Below, piece by piece: positions 48,434-56,940 of a stretch of 64,000 nucleotides of DNA. Source of the stretch: Mongoliitalea lutea. Lineage in GTDB: Bacteria > Bacteroidota > Bacteroidia > Cytophagales > Cyclobacteriaceae. The translations under genes were made by a program, and so were the position numbers. The notes below the pieces were generated by a model. That model searched no databases. It was given only the letters and a program-made list of their open reading frames with translations, and was not told where the DNA came from. The number at the start of each line of letters is the position of its first letter. Positions within the stretch are counted from its first letter, which is position 1. The stretch is from assembly GCF_014652135.1 (NCBI RefSeq), contig NZ_BMYF01000023.1, forward strand, positions 24,386 through 88,385. Direction: 5' to 3'.

Positions 48434-48850
48434 TCAATTGTTCACCAATACTCTTCGGAGATTTTCGAAGGTTTCTTCATTCGTATACAGTTCATGGCTT
48501 TGAAACTCATCCTGCATCCCAAACATGGTCAGGTTGCTAGTAGTGATTAGGCTGAGTTTAAATTCAGGAGTAGCTATAAGAATTTGTTTGGAATGGGAAT
48601 GAAGAGGTTTATGGAATAAGAACAATTTCTCAGAACTTCCACCTACCTTGTTTAATAGGGAAGTTTCGATCTCAGGATTCCAGATTTCCATTTGAATGAC
48701 TAGTTGAACTCCTTGTGGAAGATCCGAAAGAAACTCATGAATGAACTCCATATCAATTTCATAAGTGGAAATATAGATATGGGTAGCTTGTTGAAAGTCC
48801 TCATGTTTCAACAGGGGGAACAAAGGGATTAGGTCATAGGTAAGTTTCAT
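48434..48850 (-). CDS. Half-size phospholipase D-like protein, 138 aa
   Basis: The C-terminal half contains HSHSKQILIATPEFKLSLIT followed by SNLT and a late acidic residue (SHELYTNE). This resembles the H-x-K block plus the downstream N and E of one HKD half-domain of PLD-type nucleases or phosphodiesterases, though the spacing is loose and the usual D is unclear. PLD-like proteins of this size act as dimers. There is no signal peptide. It starts 11 bases after the stop of the membrane zincin gene. The assignment is tentative. Confidence 0.5.
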   Translation of the reverse strand: MKLTYDLIPLFPLLKHEDFQQATHIYISTYEIDMEFIHEFLSDLPQGVQLVIQMEIWNPEIETSLLNKVGGSSEKLFLFHKPLHSHSKQILIATPEFKLSLITTSNLTMFGMQDEFQSHELYTNEETFENLRRVLVNN

Positions 48851-48861
48851 GGAGGGTATTT

Positions 48862-49413
48862 TTAAAGGATGATTTGTTGTTTTTTAAGGTATTTGAAGCA
48901 AGCAACTCTATGTTTGGCGGCTACTTTTCTTGCGCGCACCTCATAGTAATTTTCAAAGTACCCCACATCTTCACTTTCTTTGTCATAGGCTTTCACATCT
49001 TTCATGTTTTTCAAATCCAGGTAATGTTGGTACTCATGGATGGTGGTGTCGATGATGTCCAGTAAGTTCTGATGACTGCCCCAGTAAACAATAATTCGTT
49101 TGCCATTGGTATAATAAACACCACTAAGCTTGGAGTGCTTGTAATACATCAACTCGACAGAAGGTGGATGATTCGAGTTGGATGCCAATCCCAAATTTTC
49201 AACGCACCAATCCACAATTTCCCGGATAAATTGTATTTTTGTAACATTAAGTGATTCAGCATCTTTAATGCTTAGTTCGTAAGCGAAAAAATCATAGATG
49301 CCAGTAGTCAACCTTTTTATGAGATAGAAGACTAGGCAGATTAGCACCAAACTTATCAACCAGGTAATGAATATTGAACCGGTTAAATCATAAATAAATT
49401 CAAGTATTTTCAT
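48862..49413 (-). CDS. Membrane-anchored zincin-like protein, 183 aa
   Basis: The first gene of the cluster. A single membrane helix lies at about residues 12-32. The zinc motif is TIHEYQHYLD (H126, E127, H130), and FENYYEVRARKVAA downstream offers E158 as the third ligand, the HExxH...ExxxA layout seen in several small metallopeptidase families. The catalytic part would face the cytoplasm if the short N-terminus is outside; the topology is not certain. It is unrelated in sequence to the other zincin-like protein of the cluster (45409-46398). Confidence 0.7.
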   Translation of the reverse strand: MKILEFIYDLTGSIFITWLISLVLICLVFYLIKRLTTGIYDFFAYELSIKDAESLNVTKIQFIREIVDWCVENLGLASNSNHPPSVELMYYKHSKLSGVYYTNGKRIIVYWGSHQNLLDIIDTTIHEYQHYLDLKNMKDVKAYDKESEDVGYFENYYEVRARKVAAKHRVACFKYLKKQQIIL

Positions 49414-49479
49414 GGTCTAATTTTTTCACAAAAATACCATGGCTATAAGTGTGATGTTCAAAAATGCAAGCTTAGAAAG

Positions 49480-50400
49480 TTGCTCTCGCAGAAACCACAG
49501 AAGCCAAGGAAATGAAGGCTGTCCACTAATGGCACGAATTACACGAAAGATAGGTTCTCACAGAAACCACGGAAGACGATGAAAGTTTTTTGAAAATTCG
49601 GTCGCATGGCTCCCCTGAGGCTGTCCACAGATTTCACAGATTGACACAGAAAGTAGGACTTTTAGAACACATTGAAATCGATGTTGAGGACCTGGCCCGA
49701 TAGGGTCAGCACAATAGTAACCATGGGTTTCCAAACCCATGGATTGATGGGCAAAATCACCTCTCAACTGCCCTATAGGGGCAGTACTACTTGAGGAGGC
49801 TGTCCACTAATGGCACCAATTACACGAAAGGGAGAGTTCTCGCAGAAACCACAGAAGGCGCTGAAATTTTTTGGGAAAATTTGCTCCCATGGCTCCCCTG
49901 AGGCTGTCCACAGATTTCTCAGATTGGCACAGAAAGTAGGACTTTTAGAACACATTGAAATCGATGTTAAGGACCTGGCCCGATAGGGTCAGCACAATAG
50001 TAACCATGGGTTTCCCAACCCATGGATTGATGGGCAAAATCACCTCTCAACTGCCCTATAGGGACAGTACTACTTGGGGAGGTTGTCCACGAATGGCACG
50101 AATTACACGAAAGGGGGAGTTCTCGCAGAACCCACGGAAGACGCTGAAAATGAATATGGAAATAATGGTCGCATGGCTCCCGTAAGGATGTCCACAGATT
50201 TCTCAGATTGGCACAGAAAGTTGGGCTTTTAGAATATAATAAAATCGATATTTAGGACCTGACCCACGAGGGTCAGCACAATAGTAACCATGGGTTTCCC
50301 AACCCATGGATTGATGGACCAAGGCACCTCTCATCTGCCCTGTAGGGGCAGTACTATTTGGTGAGGTTGTCCACAGAAGGCACAGATTTCACGGAGGGGT
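49480..50400. repeat. 284-bp composite tandem repeat array, 3 copies
   Basis: Each unit joins two elements seen separately elsewhere: the TGTCCAC...CACAGATTTC...GATTGACACAG element of the 193-bp array, and the CCATGGGTTT/CTGCCC hairpin element. The word GACCT starting the hairpin part lies at 49689, 49972 and 50256, giving a period of 283-284 bases. The hairpin parts (CCATGGGTTTCCAAACCCATGG-like and CTGCCCTATAGGGGCAG) are better conserved than their surroundings. No gene is supported. Confidence 0.8.
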
Positions 50401-51872
50401 GAATTAGAAGATTTCCTTAGTAGCTGACATTAAAGGATGGATAGATTTATAAAATTTGGTCGCAGGCTCCGGGATTGGTAAGGATTGATTTGTTGGGTTA
50501 ACAGTAGATTTTTTGGGATAGTTAAATGAAATAATGTGGAAATAAGTAGAAATAATGCTTCGCGAAATAAAATTGAAATAATTGGTTTGGACTCAAAAGG
50601 GGCGTTAGCCCTGCGATCTTCGTAGTATTGATTTACGATTTCCGAGGAGAGGGGCGTTAGCCCTGAGGTCTTAATCGGAGGGGTATTTGGATAGCAATTG
50701 CAGAATGTTTTCATGTCCACAGCAGGCACAGATAGAGGGTGTTTAGAGGGAATTAGGGGAAATCTATAGAATTATCAATGATATCCGCTAGGAGTATCTA
50801 CTTTTCTAGTCCTATCATTAGCGGAAGACGCAGCGGGGAGGAAGTCAGAAAACCGGGCCGGCAGTGGCCTTGTGGGCGGAAGGATTTTTCTGACTAGACT
50901 TTTTGGTTACTTTTGGGACGATGCCAAATGTAACGAACATGATTTTTAAAAGTTTGGATGGTTGTTATTTCAATTAATGATTTTAAATATCCGATTAGGG
51001 CTACTTGTAATCCTCCAGGGTAATCTTTTTAAAACTTAGGGATTATTTGGCCTGATAAGACGGTTCACCCAAGGAGATTGAAAATCTCCATTTATCTGTT
51101 TCCCGAAATTGCAAATTTCGAGAAGCAGGTATCCATACCTAACTCCAAAAGGAGTTCAATCCCGCAGGGTATTAGCCCCGAGTAGCAACTCGGGGTAGAA
51201 AAAGGACAGGCCATCCATAATTCCCGACTCCGGTAGGAGTCGAAATAGGAGGGAGTAATGGTAGTTAAAAGATCTATTGCCCAAAAACAATGGTGCACCT
51301 CACCCATCTGTGTCAATCCGTGCCAATCCCTCAAAATCTGTGTCAAAAAAATATCAACCCAATAATTCAACTCCTACCGGAGTTGGGAGAATCAAAATAA
51401 ATCTATTCACATAAACCCCGAGTGGTGACTCGGGGCTAATAACCTTCGGTAGTTGACTCCTGTCGGAGTCTGATATGAGTTCTCCAATTCCAATGTTTGA
51501 GCATTTTTGATTTCCATGAAAGATGAAAGTGGTCCACAAAAGGTTATCCAGTGGTGGCAGCCACCTTTCTGTGTCAATCTGTGCCAATCCCTCACAATCT
51601 GTGTCTAAAAAACATCATCCCCAAAAATCTCTCCAAACCCCAATATCCACCAATATCCTCAAAAATTATTTCAACCTTATTTCTACTTTATTTCGCATAG
51701 CATATTTCCTCCCACTACCCACAAAAATCTATCAATACCCCAATATCCATCAATATCCACCAATATCCAGTTAAATATCTGCGCTAAATCCGTTCAATCC
51801 GCTTTATCCGCGAGAACCACCCAAACTAAATCGATCAATTCCCTGTTAATTCCAATAAATCCAAAATATACC
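50401..51872. repeat. Gene-free stretch of mixed dispersed repeats
   Basis: It holds a GAAATAA-type AT-rich patch, a double-hairpin module (50599-50672), a GC-richer segment at 50828-50915 that looks like a remnant of a dispersed element, and ACTCC/GGAGT and CCCCGAGT/ACTCGGGG hairpins (51130-51480). Another AT-rich AATATCCA field lies at 51620-51790. Short open frames have no coding character. Confidence 0.55.
50599..50672. repeat. Double-hairpin intergenic module, copy 5
   Basis: GGGGCGTTAGCCC, ATCTTCGTAG, a 35-base spacer, then GGGGCGTTAGCCC and GAGGTCTT, as in the copies at 1676, 5562, 5968 and 45181. Confidence 0.65.
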
Positions 51873-52871
51873 ATGAAAGCAGTTGTTTTAAACAGAAGTG
51901 TAACCAATCAATTAGAAATTAAGGAAGTAGAAAAGCCGAAGGTGGGTGTTGGGGAGGTGTTGGTGCAGGTGAAGGCTGGAGCGCTCAATCATCGGGATGA
52001 GTGGTGCAGGCAGGGATTGTATCCCAATTTGAAAGATGGGGTAATTTTAGGTTCGGATGGAGCAGGTCTAGTGGTAGCCTTGGGTGAAGGACTGGATGCT
52101 TCCTGGCTAGAGAAAGAAGTCATCATCAACCCTTCTTTGAACTGGGGCTCGGATGAACGTGTACAAGTAAAAGAATATAAAATTTTAGGGATGCCTGATA
52201 ATGGCACGCTGGCAGAATATATAGGCATAAAAGCAGATAGGCTTCAAGCTAAACCAGCTCACATGTCTTGGGAAGAGGCAGCAGCTTTGCCTTTAGGTGG
52301 GTTGACTGCGTATCGTGCCTTGATGGTTCAAGGAAGGCTCCAAAAAGATGAAAAGGTATTAGTGACTGGTTTTGGAGGAGGCGTTGCTCAGTTTGCTGTA
52401 CAGTTTGCCTTAGCAGCAGGTGCAGAAGTATATGTCAGCAGTAGCAGTGAAGAAAAACGTCAAAAAGCACTTGCTTTAGGAGTAAAAGCTGCCTTTGATT
52501 ACACGAATGAAACTTGGGTGAAGGAAGCAGTAGGACTTTGCGGAGGTTTTGACTTGATCATTGATTCAGCTGTGGGAGATACGTTCAATAATTTGATTAA
52601 AGTAGCTAATCCAGGAGCCAGAATAGTTTTTTATGGAGCCACCAAAGGAAATCCAACAGGTTTTGATGCTCGAAAAGTATTTTGGAATCAACTACAGATC
52701 ATTGGTTCTACCATGGGGTCCGACCAAGATTTTGAAGCTATGCTCGCATTTGTCAATCAGCACCAAATCAAGCCGGTAATTGACCAAGTTTTCTCCTTGG
52801 ATGAAGCTGTAAAGGCTTTTGATCGAATGAAAGCGGGTAGTCAGATGGGGAAGATTGTATTGAAAAGTTAA
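51873..52871 (+). CDS. Zinc-type/quinone oxidoreductase-like dehydrogenase (MDR family)
   Basis: A 332-residue member of the medium-chain dehydrogenase/reductase superfamily. The GroES-like N-terminal part has VGEVLVQVKAGALNHRDEW and ILGSDGAGLV. The NAD(P)-binding part has VTGFGGGVAQFAVQFALAAGA. The cysteine cluster for structural zinc is absent, so it is probably a zinc-free quinone oxidoreductase/enoyl reductase type reducing a carbonyl or double bond with NAD(P)H. It is monocistronic and a probable housekeeping gene. The ATG at 51873 starts with MKAVVLN, typical of the family. Confidence 0.88.
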   Translation: MKAVVLNRSVTNQLEIKEVEKPKVGVGEVLVQVKAGALNHRDEWCRQGLYPNLKDGVILGSDGAGLVVALGEGLDASWLEKEVIINPSLNWGSDERVQVKEYKILGMPDNGTLAEYIGIKADRLQAKPAHMSWEEAAALPLGGLTAYRALMVQGRLQKDEKVLVTGFGGGVAQFAVQFALAAGAEVYVSSSSEEKRQKALALGVKAAFDYTNETWVKEAVGLCGGFDLIIDSAVGDTFNNLIKVANPGARIVFYGATKGNPTGFDARKVFWNQLQIIGSTMGSDQDFEAMLAFVNQHQIKPVIDQVFSLDEAVKAFDRMKAGSQMGKIVLKS

Positions 52872-52885
52872 ATAAAAATAGAAGG

Positions 52886-52941
52886 AAAGTGACTTCATCA
52901 ACACATGGTATTTGTTGCAATACAGTATCATGTGTCACTTT
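52886..52941. terminator. Long hairpin between convergent genes
   Basis: AAAGTGAC (52886-52893) and ACACATG (52901-52907) pair with CATGTGTCACTTT (52929-52941), with a bulge on the left arm and an inner GTATT/AATAC stem. It lies between a plus-strand and a minus-strand gene that converge, so it is likely a shared terminator. Confidence 0.5.
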
Positions 52942-52995
52942 GATTAAAGGATTACGGGATAGTGTAGTTTTAGGTAAACATCCATAATCATTCAT

Positions 52996-53448
52996 TTAAT
53001 TTCTCCTACCCCCGCCTTGTTGATTGCGATATATTTGTCTAGTGAATTCCCTATTTACGCCACTGAGCTGAACAGCTTGCTTAGGTGTAATGACTTTTAT
53101 AATGGATTCCATAAATGCTGCTTCCAAGTCGAGCATTTTCTGCTGATTGGCTAGTCTTTTTTGTATGATTTCCTTTGCTTCTACCTCCGATATATTAGCT
53201 GCAGAGATTCTATTTAACCCCACCAAAGTTTCCATGATTGCTGATCGTTGCTCGTTATATTGGTTAAATAACGGCCAAAATTTCTCTGCCTGATCTGGTT
53301 TCAATTCTAATCTGTTAGTGATAAATGCAATCCTTGCAGACTCCAGCTTTTCTCTATCGTACCCTCTTTGCTCCTGTCTTTGGGCAAAAGCATCAATGCT
53401 TATAAGGAAAAGCATTCCTATAATGAATAAATATTGGGTGATTTTCAT
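52996..53448 (-). CDS. Spy/CpxP-like periplasmic protein
   Basis: 150 residues with a signal peptide (MKITQYLFIIGMLFLISIDAFA, cut likely after AFA). The mature part is helical and resembles Spy/CpxP-type proteins: LELKPDQAEKFWPLFNQYNEQR and ITPKQAVQLSGVNREF, where the family has LTxxQ repeats. It probably acts as a periplasmic chaperone or stress sensor. It is the third gene of an operon with an ECF sigma factor and a small membrane protein, starting 12 bases after the latter, which suggests an envelope-stress circuit. Confidence 0.75.
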   Translation of the reverse strand: MKITQYLFIIGMLFLISIDAFAQRQEQRGYDREKLESARIAFITNRLELKPDQAEKFWPLFNQYNEQRSAIMETLVGLNRISAANISEVEAKEIIQKRLANQQKMLDLEAAFMESIIKVITPKQAVQLSGVNREFTRQIYRNQQGGGRRN

Positions 53449-53460
53449 AGCAACTTTTAA

Positions 53461-53835
53461 TTAAAACCAAAATTCATCAAATTCATCATCTTCGTAGTCA
53501 TCAAAGAAATCCCATTCACTTGCTATCAAGTCGTCTAATAGTTGGTTTGGATTATCGCTTAAATTCAAGATGTCTTCTGCTTGCCAATAATCAGAGTTAA
53601 TGTAGAAGTTGATTTCGGTGGATAAATTATTGTCGAAATTATCGTATGGGATTTCGTCTTGATTCCAGAAGAATACACCTAGGAGCACCATGGCTGCACT
53701 AAGACTTGCTGCTAGCCATATCTGTCGCATTTTTTTAGTTGATGCTCTGCGTCTCTGTATGATTTTGTCAGGCAAGCTCTCAAAGTAGCCTTTTGGGGCT
53801 TGATTGAAATTGGTATATGGATGTTTTGGTAACAT
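53461..53835 (-). CDS. Small membrane protein downstream of the sigma factor, possible anti-sigma factor
   Basis: 124 residues: a basic N-terminal cytoplasmic part, one membrane helix at about 41-57 (WLAASLSAAMVLLGVFFW), and a very acidic C-terminal part outside ending in FDDYEDDEFDEFWF. It lies 35 bases after the ECF sigma gene and 12 before the periplasmic protein gene. The placement and topology fit a regulator of the sigma factor, but no zinc-binding or other known anti-sigma domain is visible. Confidence 0.65.
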   Translation of the reverse strand: MLPKHPYTNFNQAPKGYFESLPDKIIQRRRASTKKMRQIWLAASLSAAMVLLGVFFWNQDEIPYDNFDNNLSTEINFYINSDYWQAEDILNLSDNPNQLLDDLIASEWDFFDDYEDDEFDEFWF

Positions 53836-53870
53836 ATTTCGACGGTTAGACTGGTAAAATTCCTTTAGGT

Positions 53871-54419
53871 TTATTCATTGGTTAGAATTGATTCAATTTT
53901 TTTTACCGCATGGTGATAAGATGCCTTCAAAGCCCCTATGGAAGTATCTGTAATTTTAGAAATTTCTTCATAACTCAAGTCCTCATAATACTTCAAGTTG
54001 AAGACTAAGCGTTGTTTTTCAGGGATTTTGAGGAGTGCTTTTTGGAGTTTGAGGCTGATCTCATCTTCAGTAAGTGTAAAAGATTGATCTAAATAGTTTT
54101 CCAAGACCTCCTGATAATCCTCAACAGGAAAGAAGAAACGTTTTTTTTTATTTTCTAAAAAAGTCAAGCTTTCATTGGTGGCAATTCGGAACAACCAAGT
54201 AAATAAACTGGAGTTTTGTTGGAATTTATGAATGTTTCGAAATGCTTTGATAAAGGTGTTTTGGGTGATATCATCCGCGTCTTCATGAATCAAAACCATT
54301 TTCCGCACAATGCCATACACTCTCCGTTGATAGGTTTCAATAAGCAACCGAAACCCTTTCTCCTTGGTGGATGGGTTTTGAATCAGTTCTAAAAGTTCTA
54401 AATCAGTTAAGGACAACAT
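53871..54419 (-). CDS. ECF-type RNA polymerase sigma factor
   Basis: 182 residues with the sigma-70 region 2 (IVRKMVLIHEDADDITQNTFIKAFRNIHKF) and region 4 helix-turn-helix (LSYEEISKITDTSIGALKASYHHAVKKIE). Regions 1 and 3 are missing, as in extracytoplasmic-function sigma factors. It heads an operon with a membrane protein and a Spy-like periplasmic protein, so envelope-stress control is likely. The start ATG at 54419 has a repeat-rich upstream region. Confidence 0.9.
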   Translation of the reverse strand: MLSLTDLELLELIQNPSTKEKGFRLLIETYQRRVYGIVRKMVLIHEDADDITQNTFIKAFRNIHKFQQNSSLFTWLFRIATNESLTFLENKKKRFFFPVEDYQEVLENYLDQSFTLTEDEISLKLQKALLKIPEKQRLVFNLKYYEDLSYEEISKITDTSIGALKASYHHAVKKIESILTNE

Positions 54420-54618
54420 TCTGACGTTTGACTTTTGGAAGTTAGAAAAGTTTAATGATTGATGGGAATTAAGGTAGAAATAATTAGAAATAGATGGGTG
54501 GAGATATTGGTTGATAGTAAGATATTGTATTCATAGAGCGATTTTTATGCTTGAAAAGATGGAACTAAAGTAAGGATAATTAGAAATATGGTTGAAAGTT
54601 ACACATGAGCTTTTGGAA
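54420..54618. other. AT-rich intergenic region before the sigma factor gene
   Basis: About 200 bases with a small patch of GATATT and GAAATA words like those in the other repeat fields. It should contain the sigma operon promoter (minus strand), but no clear boxes were found. Confidence 0.3.
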
Positions 54619-54662
54619 CAAAAAAAAACCTGATTGCCTGTAAAAATAAGACAATCAGGTTT
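54619..54662 (-). terminator. Terminator of the universal stress protein gene
   Basis: AAACCTGATTG (54626-54636) and CAATCAGGTTT (54652-54662) form an 11-base stem. The A run beginning at 54619 becomes a U run on the minus-strand transcript. It lies 25 bases past the stop at 54687. Confidence 0.85.
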
Positions 54663-54686
54663 GGTAAAGGATTAATAATCTTACGT

Positions 54687-55610
54687 TTAAATTTCCAAAA
54701 TGTAATCAAGAATCCCAGCATTTTTTCCTTTAGGACGGGTTACCAGGAGCGGGAATTGGTCATTTAATTGGATCAAGCGCTCTGCCATACTTCCAATAAA
54801 TAGGGCAGTAGCGGCTGTTCTGCCTTTGGCACCTATTACGATAGAATCTGCGTTGATTTCTTTGGCTTTGGCCAAAATGTCTTCTACCGGGTCATCATCC
54901 TCATCTTGGGTATAAACCGGCTGAATTTCTATTCCTTTGGTGTCTATCTTGCGGATAAACTTTTTGAAGTTGATTTCCGCATGCATTTGCATGATAGAAG
55001 TAAATTCATCGTAGCTCTTGCCTGTAAAATGATAACCCGATGGAATGGTAAATACGTTTTGGCAAACAATTTCAGCCTGACCACCATATTTCTCGACGAT
55101 AAGAATGGCTTCTTCCATAGCATCTTTAGAGTAGTCAGAAAAATCACTTGGTACCAGCAAGCGTTCCATTTTAGGAGATGAACCTTCCGGTACAATTAAT
55201 AAAGAACAGGAAGCTCTTCGTGCAAGTCGTTGGGAAATGACCCCAGTGCCAGGAAGATTGACCTTTCTCCCAACAATAATCATATCTGCAGATTTCTCGT
55301 GGGCAAGTTTGAGGATTTTTTTGGAAAGCTGTCCTTCTTTCACTACAAAAGAGAACTCTATACCTTCATGGTCGCCAAAGAATTTATCTACCACCTCTTT
55401 CATGTGGGTCTTCTTTTCCTCCACCATGTTATCGATCAGGTTGGGGAATTCTTCCAGTACTTCTTTCGGGATATGCAGGTTCCGAATGACATTAGTGAAG
55501 TAGATTTTTTTGGTCTGATTGGCTTTCGAAATAAAGGAAGCAAAGCGTACCAAGGTTTCATCCAAGGTGCTATTGTCCAAGCAAACGATTAGCTTTTTGA
55601 TTTGGTACAT
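54687..55610 (-). CDS. Universal stress protein with two USP domains
   Basis: 307 residues made of two tandem USP domains. The second ends with the ATP-binding type motif SIVIGAKGRTAATALFIGSMAERL; the first has MIIVGRKVNLPGTGVISQRLARRA and lacks the complete glycine pattern. Cytoplasmic, no signal peptide. Such proteins respond to starvation and other stress. It is monocistronic with its own terminator. Confidence 0.88.
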   Translation of the reverse strand: MYQIKKLIVCLDNSTLDETLVRFASFISKANQTKKIYFTNVIRNLHIPKEVLEEFPNLIDNMVEEKKTHMKEVVDKFFGDHEGIEFSFVVKEGQLSKKILKLAHEKSADMIIVGRKVNLPGTGVISQRLARRASCSLLIVPEGSSPKMERLLVPSDFSDYSKDAMEEAILIVEKYGGQAEIVCQNVFTIPSGYHFTGKSYDEFTSIMQMHAEINFKKFIRKIDTKGIEIQPVYTQDEDDDPVEDILAKAKEINADSIVIGAKGRTAATALFIGSMAERLIQLNDQFPLLVTRPKGKNAGILDYILEI

Positions 55611-55767
55611 GGCTTACAACGATATGACCATGCAAAAATATTGAATTAATTGAGGACTTAGGATAGAAGGGCAAATAATATTTTGTTTTTGGGAGTTAAA
55701 ATCTGAATTATCAAACGAAATATACTGCTTAAAAAACTAACAATAAAAAAAGTCACCTAAATACTTG

Positions 55768-55801
<34 letters not shown>

Positions 55802-55864
55802 GTGGCAATAAAATTAATGGCCGTTAATTTTTTCATAAATCAATAACCAAAACAAAATTTTATT

Positions 55865-56059
55865 ATGATTAAGAAAGTATTATTCGTGGCATGCTTTGCT
55901 CTTATTGGGGCAACATTTACTTATGCGAGTCAAATTGTTGAAGAACCATCTTGTGTCCCTGTAACCACATCTTGTCAAATTCAGACAATAGTTTGTGGTG
56001 ATGATATTTGGGAAATTATCGAAGGAGCGATTGAAGCGGATGAAGTAATTTGTCCTTAG
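55865..56059 (+). CDS. Small secreted cysteine-rich peptide, 64 aa
   Basis: The signal peptide MIKKVLFVACFALIGATFTYA is followed by a roughly 43-residue mature part with four Cys (SCVPVTTSCQ, VCGDD and ICP at the end) and many acidic residues (DDIWEIIEGAIEADE). It would be exported, with the Cys probably in disulphides. A strong terminator follows at 56069-56093, then genes for a GLPGLI-family protein and an outer-membrane protein on the same strand. I do not recognise the family. A secreted signal, bacteriocin-like peptide or structural peptide are all open options. Confidence 0.7.
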   Translation: MIKKVLFVACFALIGATFTYASQIVEEPSCVPVTTSCQIQTIVCGDDIWEIIEGAIEADEVICP

Positions 56060-56068
56060 AATTTGCAT

Positions 56069-56093
56069 TAAGGGGTAATTTAATTACCCCTTA
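56069..56093 (+). terminator. Terminator/attenuator after the secreted peptide gene
   Basis: TAAGGGGTAA and TTACCCCTTA form a perfect 10-base stem with a 5-base loop, followed by TTTTC. It lies 10 bases past the peptide stop and 26 before the next gene, so it probably lets some transcripts continue into the GLPGLI gene while keeping peptide levels higher. Confidence 0.8.
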
Positions 56094-56118
56094 TTTTCAA
56101 AAGTTTAAACAATAAGTT

Positions 56119-56931
56119 ATGAATGCTATATTTATTTTATTCTGCCTTTTTTTTAAAATGGAATTTCAGCAAGATGAAAAGCTATCATCTCACGTGATTT
56201 ATTATGAAGTAGATTTCATTTCAGATTCTACCGCTTTAAATGTGGTTTCTACAGATTTGATGGTTTTATATGTAGGAAAAAAATATTCTAAGTTTCGAAA
56301 TTACTTTCAAGAACAGAGAGACTCTATACTAGAAGTTTCAAAACAAAACCCAAATCCTAATCCTACATTGATTTTAGGTCAAGTAAATCAAATTCAAAAA
56401 CCAAAAATGAAATATACTATTGTTAAAGATTGGGAATCAAAATCTTATAAGTATTATGATAGGATTATTCCTGACAATTTTTTCTTTGAGGGGAAATTAA
56501 GTGAAGAAAGTTGGGATATATTGAATGAATACGACGATTATGAAGGGTTTAAGGTTCAAAAGGCAATGACTACCTATGCTGGAAGAACTTTTGTTGCGTG
56601 GTTTTCAGTTGATATACCTATAAATGATGGGCCTTACGTTTTTGGGAATTTACCAGGACTGATTGTAAAGATCAGCGATACCAAAAATCACTATAACTTT
56701 AAAATGGTCGGTATTTCTAAAATGAATAAAAGTTTAGAACATACCGTGAGTCCAAGTCCAATAAAAGTTACCAAGCGGAAATTCTTTCAATTAGAATACG
56801 AATACAATGCTAATGTCCTCGAAAGGTTAGCAAGTGGAGGGATTACTGTAGTTGATCCAAATCAAGCAAAAGAAGTTCAAAAAAGATTTGAAAGGAAAAA
56901 TAATCCATTGGAGTTAGAAGTATTTCACTAG
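56119..56931 (+). CDS. GLPGLI family protein
   Basis: 270 residues with the family-defining block GPYVFGNLPGLIVKISD near residue 177. The N-terminus is short and hydrophobic (MNAIFILFCLFF), consistent with export. Upstream blocks TYAGRTFVAWFSVDIPINDGP also match the family pattern. GLPGLI proteins are Bacteroidota-specific, probably periplasmic or outer-membrane associated, and often encoded next to CarboxypepD_reg/TonB-type outer-membrane proteins, as here (9-base gap). The molecular function is unknown. Confidence 0.9.
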   Translation: MNAIFILFCLFFKMEFQQDEKLSSHVIYYEVDFISDSTALNVVSTDLMVLYVGKKYSKFRNYFQEQRDSILEVSKQNPNPNPTLILGQVNQIQKPKMKYTIVKDWESKSYKYYDRIIPDNFFFEGKLSEESWDILNEYDDYEGFKVQKAMTTYAGRTFVAWFSVDIPINDGPYVFGNLPGLIVKISDTKNHYNFKMVGISKMNKSLEHTVSPSPIKVTKRKFFQLEYEYNANVLERLASGGITVVDPNQAKEVQKRFERKNNPLELEVFH

Positions 56932-56940
56932 TAGGTATTT

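Noticed and set aside
49480..50400. CRISPR array
   Set aside because: The repeat period is 284 bases with whole units duplicated. There are no short constant repeats with unique spacers and no cas genes.
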